Part shown: positions 1 through 5,741 of the stretch, piece by piece | How the letters are laid out: every line of letters begins with the position of its first letter | How positions within the stretch are numbered: position 1 is the first letter of the stretch | Assembly: GCA_004298625.1 (NCBI GenBank) | Contig: SCSY01000334.1 | Location: 1-5,741, forward strand | Direction of reading: 5' to 3' | DNA length: 5,741 nt | Origin: Nitrospirota bacterium | GTDB lineage: Bacteria > Nitrospirota > Thermodesulfovibrionia > Thermodesulfovibrionales > UBA1546 | The notes under the pieces: model-generated | Seen by the model: the letters and a program-made list of their open reading frames with translations, nothing else | The model's database searches: none | What the model was told of the DNA's origin: nothing | Translations under genes and position numbers: made by a program

Positions 1-3000
1 CTTCAACAGCTTTGGCACCAACTAATGCAGTTACGGTTGAAGCTTGGGCATTAACAGACACTAATAAAATCCAATTTATTGCTGGGAATGGCAATACGGG
101 TTATCAAGGTTATTGGTTGGGAACAACAGGGGGGTATTACACATTTTCTGTTGGGTTAGGTGGAACCACCTATAGGCAGTTGGCCGGGGCGCCAATAGAA
201 ATAGGGATATGGAAACACCTTGTAGGCACTTTTGATGGAACGACCGTGAAAATATATATAGATGGGGTTTTGAAAAATAGTTATGTGATGCCGGGCACAA
301 TTAATTATAGCGGAATAGGCAATTTTACGGTAGGGCAAATTTATGACTTATATTCTGGTAGATATTGGTCAGGTAAAATTGACGACGTTGCAATATATAA
401 TCGTGCCTTGACCGACGCAGAAATCCTGGAGCATTATCAAGCAGGCTTAGTTTCTCAGCCGACCGTTAGTTCTGTTCCCTCTACTAGTACCTCGCAAACA
501 ATAACCCTATCGGGAACAAAGCAGGCAAACACATCAATAGTGATTAACGGAGCCGAGGTTGTTCCATTGGATAGTTCGACCTCTTGGCAGACAACGTATA
601 CCTTACAATCTGGATCAAACACATTAAACGTAACCGCAAAAAATGCGGGAGGATATAGCAGCGATCCTGTTGTTGTTAATGTTACGTATCAAGCTCCAAC
701 CCCTCCGATTGCCATATGGCATATGGATGGCAACTGGAATGATTCATCGGGCAATGGGAATAACGGCACGGCCTATAACGGCGCGACCTTTAGCACTAGC
801 TCAAAGATAGGGACGCATGCGGGAAGCTTTGATGGAGTGAATGATTATGTGGCGTTAAATAATATTGCTAATTTTACTACAGAAATTACGGTTGAGGCAT
901 GGGTAAAAGCAGTTGGCGATCCATCTACAAGCCAACCCAGTTATAACGGCGAGATGGTCATGGTTGGGCAGGGTAACGGCTTTTTATTGGGATATACGTA
1001 TATTCCCGATTCCAGTGGTGCATTGGGGTGGTATGTAAGGATTGGCAATACATGGAAAGCTGTGTATACCACTGCGGCTTATAATAGGAGTTGGCTTTAT
1101 AATGCGGGTTGGACCCATTTTGTTGGAACTTATGATGGTTCAAAACTAAAAATATATATTAACGGAGTTCTAAATAATGAAACATTGCAAACTGGAGCAA
1201 TAACTATACAGTCGAATTCATCCGATGGTTTGCAAATAAGCGGAAGAAAAGAAGGAGGCGCGCCACAGGATTTTTTTAACGGCCTCATTGACGAAGTTTC
1301 GATCTATAACCGCGCACTGAGTGCTGATGAGATAAAGGCACACTATGATGCCGTGTCTGTTACGCAGCCTACAGTCAATTCAGTTCCAGAGACAACGACT
1401 TCTCAAGCAATCACTCTTTCAGGCACTAAACAGGCAAATACCTCAATATTAGTTAACGGAACAGAGATAGTTCCATTTGATAGTTCAACCACGTGGCAGG
1501 TAACGTATACATTGCAGGGCGGGGCAAACACGCTAAGTGTCATTGCAAGGAATTCAGGAGGATATAACAGCGACCCTGTAGTTGTCAATGTAACATACCT
1601 CACCCCTCCTATAGCTATCTGGCACATGGATAATAACTGGCAGGACTCGTCAGGTAACGGATACAATGGAACAGCCTATAATGGGGCGACATTTGGCACA
1701 AATTCAAGAGTAGGCACGCACGCAGGAAGTTTTGATGGAGTGGATGATTATGTGCAAATCCCAGGGACATCATTCTTTAATTTGAGCTCTGATTTTACAA
1801 TTAGTTTTTGGCTTAAAAGAGACGCTTCTGAAAGCGGAAATTTTAGAGTTTTAATGGGTAAAGTTTCCAATGCTGGATCAGATGGTTGGTATATCCGTAA
1901 AGGCACTGCTGCTCAGGGCAATCCTATTTATCTTGAAATGGGAAATAGTTCGTACCAGTATCGCGCCTATGGGTCTTCATCTAGTACTCCGGCAGGGTCT
2001 TGGCTATATTATGTTTTTACGCGGCAAGGCGCTAATTGGAAGGTCTATCTTGATGGCAGTTTACAGGGAAGCGGAAGTAATTTTGAGTCTCCTCATGTGA
2101 ATAGTTATGATTTATACATAGGTCGACTGGGAACTTGCGCTGCTTATAATTGGTATGGGCTTGTCGATGAGGTCGCTGTATACAACCGTGCCCTGTCTGC
2201 TTCTGAGATACTTGAACACTATCAGCTTGTTTACATAGCGCCGCCTACAGTAAATCCTGTTACATCTCCTACAGCGACTCAGACCATAACGCTTTCAGGA
2301 ACTAAGCCGACCAACACTTCAATAATTGTAAATGGGACTCAAGTATATCAATTAGATGCGCTTACCACATGGCAAGGTACATATACATTACAATCGGGCA
2401 CAAATACCCTGAACATTACAGACATGGATGATAAAGCAAATCTAAGTCAGCCTGTGATGATAACTGTTGTTTATGACAACCTACCGCCAACAATATCAAG
2501 CAGCACGCCATCAAACAATGCATCGGTCAATACCTCGATAACATCTGTAACTATTAACCTTGCGGATTCATATTCTTCCATAGACCTCACATCTACAACA
2601 ACCGTCGCCTCTGTGAAAAACTCATTAGGCCAGGATATTCCTGGCGCATGGACTACATCAGGAAACAGCACAGTCATATTTGCGCCTTCGAATTTCTTAA
2701 GTGAGGGCACATATACCGTTACTATATATCCGACAGATTCCCTTGGCAATAGAACAACAGCACAAATTTCTTTCACCTATGACGCAACAGCTCCTCCTGC
2801 GCCGGGCATCAATACTGTTGTAACTCCTACGAATATTGCTTCACAGGTTCTATCAGGAACAAAGTCTTCCGACACAGCGTCAATAGTAATAACCACGTCT
2901 CCTGCATCAACAGTCGGCGCTGTCTCATACCCAACTGGCACAACATGGAGCGTTCCGGTCTCAAGTCTCAAAGAGGGAACTAACACAATAACTGTATATG

Positions 3001-5741
3001 CAAAAGACCCTGCAGGAAATCAGAGCGATGGGGCCTCAGCGATAATAACTTATGACTCCATACCTCCTGCTGCGCCTACGGTTAACGTCACGTCTCCAAC
3101 GAAAGATACGATTATTACCCTTACAGGGACAAAGGAGTCGAATGCCTCCATCTGGATAAATAACACCAAGAAAGTCGAGATTGACAGTTCGACCACCTGG
3201 CAGAGCACATATACATTGCAATTCGGATCGAATGCTCTGAATATCACATCAAAGGATACAGCCGGCAACCAGAGCGGAACTACAACTGTAACAGTCATTC
3301 TTGACGACAAGCCGCCTGTGATTGAAAGCTCTGTTCCTGCAAATAACTTCGACACAGCAAAGATTGTGAGCAGCGTTACAATCAACCTGACCGACATCTA
3401 TTCCACCGTTGAGCTTACAGGAAGCACAATTGGCGCAACTGTCAAGAACTCATCAGGCCAGTTAATCTCCGGCACGTGGACTACATCAGGAACGAAAGCT
3501 ATCATTTTTACTCCTTCAAATTTACTCCCACAGGACACTTACACTGTCACTATCTATCCTGTTGATGCCCTCGGAAACAAAGGGACGGGTCAGATTATTT
3601 TTAAAAATTACGATGTAACCAAACCTGTGACAACTATCAGCCTGAGCGGAACCAAAGACAGTGCAGGCTGGTATTCGACACCCGTAACCGTGACCATGTC
3701 TGCCGATGATGGCGCTGACGGCTCAGGCATAGAAAAGATTGAATACAGTTTTGATATGACTAACTGGAATACTTATGCATCTCCATTTGTTATGGATAAC
3801 GATGGAACGAACGTTCTTTATTATAGAGCAACAGACAAAGCAGGCAATATAGAAAAAGCCTCTGTTGTTGCAGGCACAAATGCAGCCCTCTCTTCTAACG
3901 GCGGAGTTGCATCGGCTACAAGCAGATTAAATGACAAATATTCACACTGTGATGGTTCACCTTATTTTGCAAATGACGGACAAGCAGTGCAGCCTTCTGG
4001 AGGCTGTGGTGACGGTTTAACATGGCTTGGCGCATATGCATCAGGAGACACATGGATGGTCAAGTTCAGCAGCCCTAAGTATATCGGCGAGATGCGTTGG
4101 ATGGCCTGGACAAGCGGCGGATGGACTGATCCTTATTCCCATCCAAAAGACTACTATGTGGAATACACGACAGACTCTTCTCCTGTAATTAATGGCGGCA
4201 ACTGGCAGCCTGTTACAAACATGGTTGTGACGAACACCAACGGGACGGTAAATCAGGCGGCGGCATTTGTGAGCGGAAATACGAACGGCAACTGGCTTTT
4301 TGATCCAAGCCATAAATGGATTATTCATAATTTCTATTCTATTAATGCCACTGCCTTAAGGATAAGAGTTACGGCAAAGGTATCAGGCTCAGCATATGGT
4401 CCGGCACTTGGAGAAGTGGAAGTATATGAGACAGAGACGACAAAATCCCAGACAATAAAGATCAATAAGACCGGGATTGTCGGCTGGTGGAAGATGGATA
4501 ACAACTGGCAGGATTCGTCTGTTATGGGGAACCACGGAACAGCAAGCGGCGCAGTATTCAGCACGAATGCAAAGATAGGCACGTATGCGGGAAGTTTTGA
4601 CGGAAGTAATGATTATGTAACTGCACCGCTTTTTTATAACTTCTCAGCAGTTTCGGTTGAATTTTGGATTAAAACTTCTTCTACTGCATGGACAACTTCC
4701 CTTAATGGAATCAGCTCCTATAATTTTTATATCAGTCGGTTTACTTCCAATAGCGGAAAAATTATTGCCATATTCGACGGCTCAAGCGGTAACAATAATG
4801 CCAGCCAAGAAAGCGCTATTTCAGTAGCTGATGGCAATTGGCATCATATTGCCGGCACGAATGACGGCACAACCACCAGACTTTATGTGGATGGCGTTCT
4901 GGATAAAACGTACGCCGAAATTCTATATGCAATAAATACTGTAGCGTATTTTAGTTATCCCGCCGGAGGCTCATCTTATTCTAACGGCCTTCTTGACGAA
5001 GTCATTGTCTACAACCGCGCGCTTTCCGGCGCTGAGATAAAGGGTCATTATGACGCGGCACAGGTGCAGCCGCCCACAGTAAACCCAGTAACATCTCCGA
5101 CCGGTTCTCAGAGTATAGCCCTCTCAGGAACAAAACCTGCGAATACTTCGGTCAGAGTAAACGGCGCTGAGATACTTCCATTGGATGCTTCAACTACGTG
5201 GCAGGGGACATACACATTGCAATCCGGCTCAAATACTCTCAATATCACGGCAATGGATGCCGGAGGCTATCAGAGTAGTGCGGTAACTCTGTCTGTTACA
5301 CTGGACAACATTGCGCCTATTATTTCAGGCAGCACGCCGTCAAACAACACGTCGCTTAATACACCAATAGCGTCTATTACTATCAATCTTACGGATACAT
5401 ATTCTACAAGTGACCTCACTGCAACAACAACCGGCGCAACCGTTAAGGATTCATCGGGACAAGAAATTCCGGGCGCGTGGACGACATCAGGAACAAGCAG
5501 CGTGATATTCACCCCGTCAAATCAACTGTCACAGGACACTTACACTGTTACGGTTTATCCGACAGATTCCCTTGGCAATAAAACAACAGCCCAAATTACA
5601 TTTAACTATGACGCCACTGCTCCTCCTGCGCCTGCATTTAACGCAGTGGTATCGCCTACCAATATTGCAGCGCAGGTTATTTCCGGCACAAAGTCTTCTG
5701 ATACTGCGGCTATAACTCTGGTAACATCACCTGTTCTAACA
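1..5741 (+). CDS. Giant modular LamG/Ig-like/discoidin surface protein, internal fragment open at both ends
   Basis: Reading from base 3 gives 1913 sense codons to the window edge, with no stop and no loss of domain register. Bases 1-2 finish the preceding codon. Four LamG-type jelly-roll domains, ten Ig-like sandwiches of three classes, one OmpL47-like domain and one discoidin-like domain follow one another with only short Pro/Thr linkers. The sequence is rich in Thr, Ser, Asn and Gly and has only three cysteines (residues 712, 1316, 1335), as expected of an exported protein. No start, signal peptide, ribosome binding site, membrane segment, anchor or stop lies inside the window, so total length, export route and operon context are unknown. 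Known members of these families bind carbohydrates or other surface ligands (LamG, discoidin) or act as spacers (Ig-like). A role as adhesin or glycan-binding surface protein is therefore inferred. No catalytic motif was recognised. No gene symbol is justified. Confidence 0.96.
3..449 (+). other. LamG domain 1 (N-terminus outside the window)
   Basis: Residues 1-149 are the C-terminal two thirds or more of a LamG/concanavalin-A-like jelly roll. Visible hallmarks are the strand VTVEAW (residues 10-15), a W-K-H...GTFDG...IYIDGVL segment (about 70-90), and the closing strand with helix IDDVAIYNRALTDAEI (about 126-141) ending in LEHY. The opening WHMD...SFDG strands seen in LamG2 and LamG3 must lie upstream. 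The fold binds glycans or other ligands in many secreted proteins; the ligand here cannot be read. By hand count only about 26% of the first 50 codons end in G or C, lower than in the Ig-like modules. Confidence 0.85.
456..689 (+). repeat. Ig-like module A1
   Basis: Residues 152-229 (78 aa) form a compact Ig-like sandwich. It opens QPTVSSVP, carries the core motif ITLSGTKQANTSI followed by a VING turn, then STSWQTTYTLQSGSNTLNV, and closes with GGYSSDPVVVNVTY. The pattern SGT...V.VNG...W...Y.L..G.NT...A resembles glucodextranase-B-like and other bacterial Ig-like spacers. It matches A2 at about 60 of 78 residues with no indel. It links LamG1 to LamG2 through a short QAPTPP linker. A spacer role is inferred. 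Confidence 0.75.
708..1358 (+). other. LamG domain 2
   Basis: Residues 236-452 (about 217 aa) form a complete LamG-type jelly roll. It begins IAIWHMDGNWNDSSGNG, followed by the strand SFDGVNDYV (residues 275-283) and ITVEAWVK. The W-T-H-F-V-G-T-Y-D-G...IYINGVL segment is at about residues 370-390, and the closing LIDEVSIYNRALSADEI is at 428-444, then KAHYDAV. These are the standard landmarks of the LamG/concanavalin-A-like lectin superfamily. Its first 48 residues are about 83% identical to LamG3 (40/48 by hand), while the interior differs strongly. The interior of about 85 residues between VEAW and W-T-H is the longest of the three complete copies and holds Gly/Tyr-rich loops. No catalytic residues of a glycoside hydrolase were recognised. 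Confidence 0.88.
1365..1598 (+). repeat. Ig-like module A2
   Basis: Residues 455-532 (78 aa), the same length as A1 and starting 909 bases after it. Landmarks are QPTVNSVP, ITLSGTKQANTSILVNG, STTWQVTYTLQGGANTLSV and GGYNSDPVVVNVTY. Most differences from A1 are conservative, and many identical residues use different codons, so the duplication is old and the protein has been under constraint. Only a four-residue LTPP linker separates it from LamG3. Confidence 0.75.
1611..2231 (+). other. LamG domain 3
   Basis: Residues 537-743 (about 207 aa). It opens IAIWHMDNNWQDSSGNG, has the strand SFDGVDDYV (residues 576-584), then FTISFWLKR, a W-L-Y-Y-V-F-T segment from residue 667 leading to WKVYLDGSL, and the closing VDEVAVYNRALSASEI followed by LEHYQLV (about 721-743). 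The usual His after the mid-domain Trp is replaced by Leu-Tyr. It carries a lone cysteine (residue 712), so no disulfide is expected within this domain. Third-position GC is about 29% in the core against about 42% in the two edges by hand count. The edges match LamG2 closely and the core does not. It ends the simple LamG-A series; three more Ig-like classes or copies follow downstream. Confidence 0.87.
2241..2477 (+). repeat. Ig-like module A3
   Basis: Residues 747-825. Landmarks are PPTVNPVTSPT, ITLSGTKPTNTSIIVNG and TTWQGTYTLQSGTNTLNI. It differs from the other A modules in its last loop, where the Gly-Gly-Tyr or Gly-Asn-Gln-Ser turn is replaced by MDDKANLSQP. It aligns with A5 without indels, exactly 2829 bases upstream. 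It runs directly into Ig-B1 through a YDNLPP junction. Confidence 0.72.
2484..2780 (+). repeat. Ig-like module B1 (SbsA/Big_5-like)
   Basis: Residues 828-926 (about 99 aa). It opens PPTISSSTPSNNASV, then VTINLADSYSSIDLT, GAWTTSGNSTVIFAPS, and closes LSEGTYTVTIYPTDSLGN. The order P-x-I-S-S-S-x-P-x-N, a 'T(I/V)FxPSxxL' strand and 'GTYTVTIYPTDxxGN' is typical of SbsA-type (Big_5) Ig-like domains of bacterial surface proteins. With the junction to the next module it is about 74% identical to B3 (28 differences in 107 residues, hand count). Domain class is by pattern only. Confidence 0.68.
2793..3053 (+). repeat. Ig-like module C1
   Basis: Residues 931-1017. It opens PPAPGINTVVTPTNIASQV, followed by LSGTKSSDTASIVI, TTWSVPVSSLKEGTNTITV and the closing AKDPAGNQSDGASAIITYD. 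The LSGTK core and the N-T-(I/L)-x-V...AGN ending show it is a diverged relative of class A, with an extra segment (SPASTVGAVSYPTG) where A has the short VNG turn. A junction reading YDSIPPAAP leads to A4. Spacer role is inferred. Confidence 0.7.
3063..3302 (+). repeat. Ig-like module A4
   Basis: Residues 1021-1100. Landmarks are PTVNVTSPTKDTIITLTGTK, NASIWINNTKKVEI, STTWQSTYTLQFGSNALNI and the closing KDTAGNQSGTTTVTV. It is one residue shorter than A3 near its start and has LTGTK in place of LSGTK. It is more Lys-rich than its sisters. It passes into B2 through an LDDKPP junction, giving a second A-B pair 828 bases after the first, measured at the B starts. Confidence 0.72.
3312..3611 (+). 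repeat. Ig-like module B2 (SbsA/Big_5-like)
   Basis: Residues 1104-1203. Landmarks are PPVIESSVPANNFDTAK, VTINLTDIYSTVELT, GTWTTSGTKAIIFTPS, and QDTYTVTIYPVDALGNKG. It is the most diverged of the three B modules, with ESSVPANN in place of SSSTPSNN or SGSTPSNN. It is followed by NYDVTKP and the OmpL47-like domain, not by a C module as B1 and B3 are. Confidence 0.67.
3627..3869 (+). other. OmpL47-like Ig-type domain
   Basis: Residues 1209-1289. The segment reads TTISLSGTKDSAGWYSTPV, then VTMSADDGADGSGIEKIEYS, NWNTYASPFVM, and ends LYYRATDKAGNIE (YRATDKAGN at 1274-1282). The combination of a 'W-Y-x-x-P-V-x-V-T-x-S-A' start, an 'SGI...IEYS.D...W..Y..PF' centre and a 'YRATDxAGN' end is the recognised pattern of the OmpL47-type beta-sandwich found in secreted and surface proteins, often beside carbohydrate-binding domains. 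It occurs once in the window, directly before the discoidin-like domain. Confidence 0.7.
3876..4430 (+). other. Discoidin (F5/8 type C)-like domain
   Basis: Residues 1292-1476 (about 185 aa). It opens TNAALSSNGGVASATSRLND and includes the ANDG turn. Tryptophans follow at 1341 and 1351 (TWMVKFSSP), then YIGEMRW, DYYVEYTTD (from 1383), NWQPVTN, ALRIRV (1451-1456), and the closing LGEVEVYE. That order matches the discoidin / F5/8C beta-barrel, a family in which many bacterial members bind galactose-type or other glycans. Two cysteines (1316 and 1335), 19 residues apart near the start, could pair in a disulfide. An Ala/Thr/Asn-rich loop (about 1400-1425) lengthens the domain slightly. The binding site residues are too variable to name a ligand. 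A 15-residue TETTKSQTIKINKTG linker leads to LamG4. Confidence 0.8.
4476..5060 (+). other. LamG domain 4
   Basis: Residues 1492-1686 (about 195 aa), the shortest complete LamG here. It opens IVGWWKMDNNWQDSS, where LamG2 and LamG3 have IAIWHMD. Then come SFDGSNDYV (residues 1531-1539), VSVEFWIK, the classic NWHHIAGTNDG...LYVDGVL (from about 1612), and LLDEVIVYNRALSGAEIKG (from 1663) ending in HYDAA. It has the canonical Trp-His-His that LamG3 lacks. It follows the discoidin-like domain and starts the second A-B-C series. No cysteines are present. Confidence 0.87.
5070..5303 (+). repeat. Ig-like module A5
   Basis: Residues 1690-1767. Landmarks are PPTVNPVTSPTGSQSIALSG followed by TKPANTSVRVNG, STTWQGTYTLQSGSNTLNI and GGYQSSAVTLSVTL. 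The opening PPTVNPVTSPT is identical to A3, while the closing GGY turn is like A1 and A2. It aligns residue for residue with A3 at an offset of 2829 bases. Confidence 0.74.
5313..5609 (+). repeat. Ig-like module B3 (SbsA/Big_5-like)
   Basis: Residues 1771-1869. Landmarks are APIISGSTPSNNTSLNT, ITINLTDTYSTSDLT, GAWTTSGTSSVIFTPS and QDTYTVTVYPTDSLGNKT. It has the same length as B1 and sits exactly 2829 bases after it. It ends in the same YDATAPPAP junction, which leads to a second C module. Confidence 0.68.
5622..5741 (+). repeat. Ig-like module C2 (cut by the window edge)
   Basis: Residues 1874-1913 are the first 40 residues of a C-class module: PPAPAFNAVVSPTNIAAQV, ISGTKSSDTAAITLVTSP. C1 has the same start (PPAPGINTVVTPTNIASQV, LSGTKSSDTAS) at the same 2829-base offset. 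The remaining half, including the AGNQS-type ending, would lie beyond the window. Confidence 0.7.

Larger units (their letters stand above)
2241..2912 (+). repeat. A-B-C block, first copy (partner at 5070-5741)
   Basis: A3, B1 and the start of C1 have a partner at 5070-5741 (A5, B3, C2). All three module starts are offset by the same 2829 bases (943 codons), and no indel is needed across the 224 visible codons. Protein identity in the B part is about three quarters by hand count. Many identical residues use different codons, so this is an old in-frame duplication and not an assembly artefact. The second copy continues beyond the window. Confidence 0.8.

Noticed and set aside
711..720. Perfect 10-base palindrome GCCATATGGC followed by a second CATATGG, which could suggest an operator.
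   Set aside because: It encodes the conserved IAIWHMD start of LamG2 in mid-gene. The equivalent site in LamG3 keeps the protein but not the palindrome.
1870..2100. Plus-strand 76-codon ORF in another frame inside LamG3.
   Set aside because: It overlaps the LamG3 core completely. The LamG landmarks on both sides continue in the main frame, so there is no frameshift and no reason for a nested gene.
2471..2776. Minus-strand ORF of 101 codons that resembles another minus-strand ORF at 5270-5512, which could look like a conserved antisense gene pair.
   Set aside because: The two lie opposite modules B1 and B3, which are homologous in the sense frame. Their similarity follows from that, and there is no independent sign of coding such as a ribosome binding site or a recognisable family.
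3050..3397. Minus-strand ORF of 115 codons, the longest stretch with both start and stop, and similar ones at 1403-1666, 4041-4328 and 4334-4582.
   Set aside because: They are antisense to well-supported LamG, Ig-like and discoidin modules in the continuous + frame. Their translations are low-complexity hydrophobic or mixed sequence without domain features.
456..5741. Recurring short DNA similarities that might be read as mobile-element or CRISPR-like repeats.
   Set aside because: The repeats are in-frame protein modules of 78-110 codons with codon-level divergence. There are no short identical direct repeats with unique spacers, no terminal inverted repeats and no transposase.
3..5741. Possible glycoside hydrolase, sialidase or other enzyme, since LamG and discoidin domains often accompany such enzymes.
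   Set aside because: All 1913 residues are accounted for by binding or spacer sandwiches and short linkers, and no catalytic domain motif was seen. An enzyme domain could exist only outside the window.

Overview
The whole 5741-base window lies inside one very large gene on the + strand. Reading from base 3, all 1913 codons are open, with no in-frame stop and no frameshift. Neither the start codon nor the stop codon is present, so the gene runs past both edges. Residue n of the visible segment begins at base 3n. No RNA gene, insertion sequence, CRISPR array, promoter or terminator is supported, and there is no intergenic DNA. The ORFs of 60-115 codons in other frames and on the other strand are shadows of this gene.

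The protein is a modular, Thr/Ser/Asn/Gly-rich beta-sandwich protein of extracellular type. Its visible order is: LamG1 (partial) - Ig-A1 - LamG2 - Ig-A2 - LamG3 - Ig-A3 - Ig-B1 - Ig-C1 - Ig-A4 - Ig-B2 - OmpL47-like - discoidin (F5/8C-like) - LamG4 - Ig-A5 - Ig-B3 - Ig-C2 (partial). LamG means the LamG/concanavalin-A-like jelly-roll fold. A and C are related Ig-like sandwiches built round an L/I-S-G-T-K motif (glucodextranase-B-like). B resembles SbsA/Big_5 Ig-like domains. The left third repeats a simple LamG-A unit of about 0.9 kb. The right two thirds use a longer unit in which the A-B-C block recurs exactly 2829 bases later with no length change over the visible overlap.

The LamG and discoidin domains are the likely ligand-binding heads, for glycans or surface polymers. 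The Ig-like domains are the likely rigid spacers. No catalytic domain, dockerin, sortase signal, S-layer homology domain or secretion signal is visible, so attachment and export must be judged from the missing ends. A surface adhesin or glycan-binding giant protein is the most reasonable reading, but that function is inferred.

The organism is bacterial, or less likely archaeal, with moderate GC: roughly 32-38% in sampled LamG lines and about 50% in sampled Ig lines. Proteins of this style are common in environmental Gram-negative lineages, but nothing here fixes a phylum.
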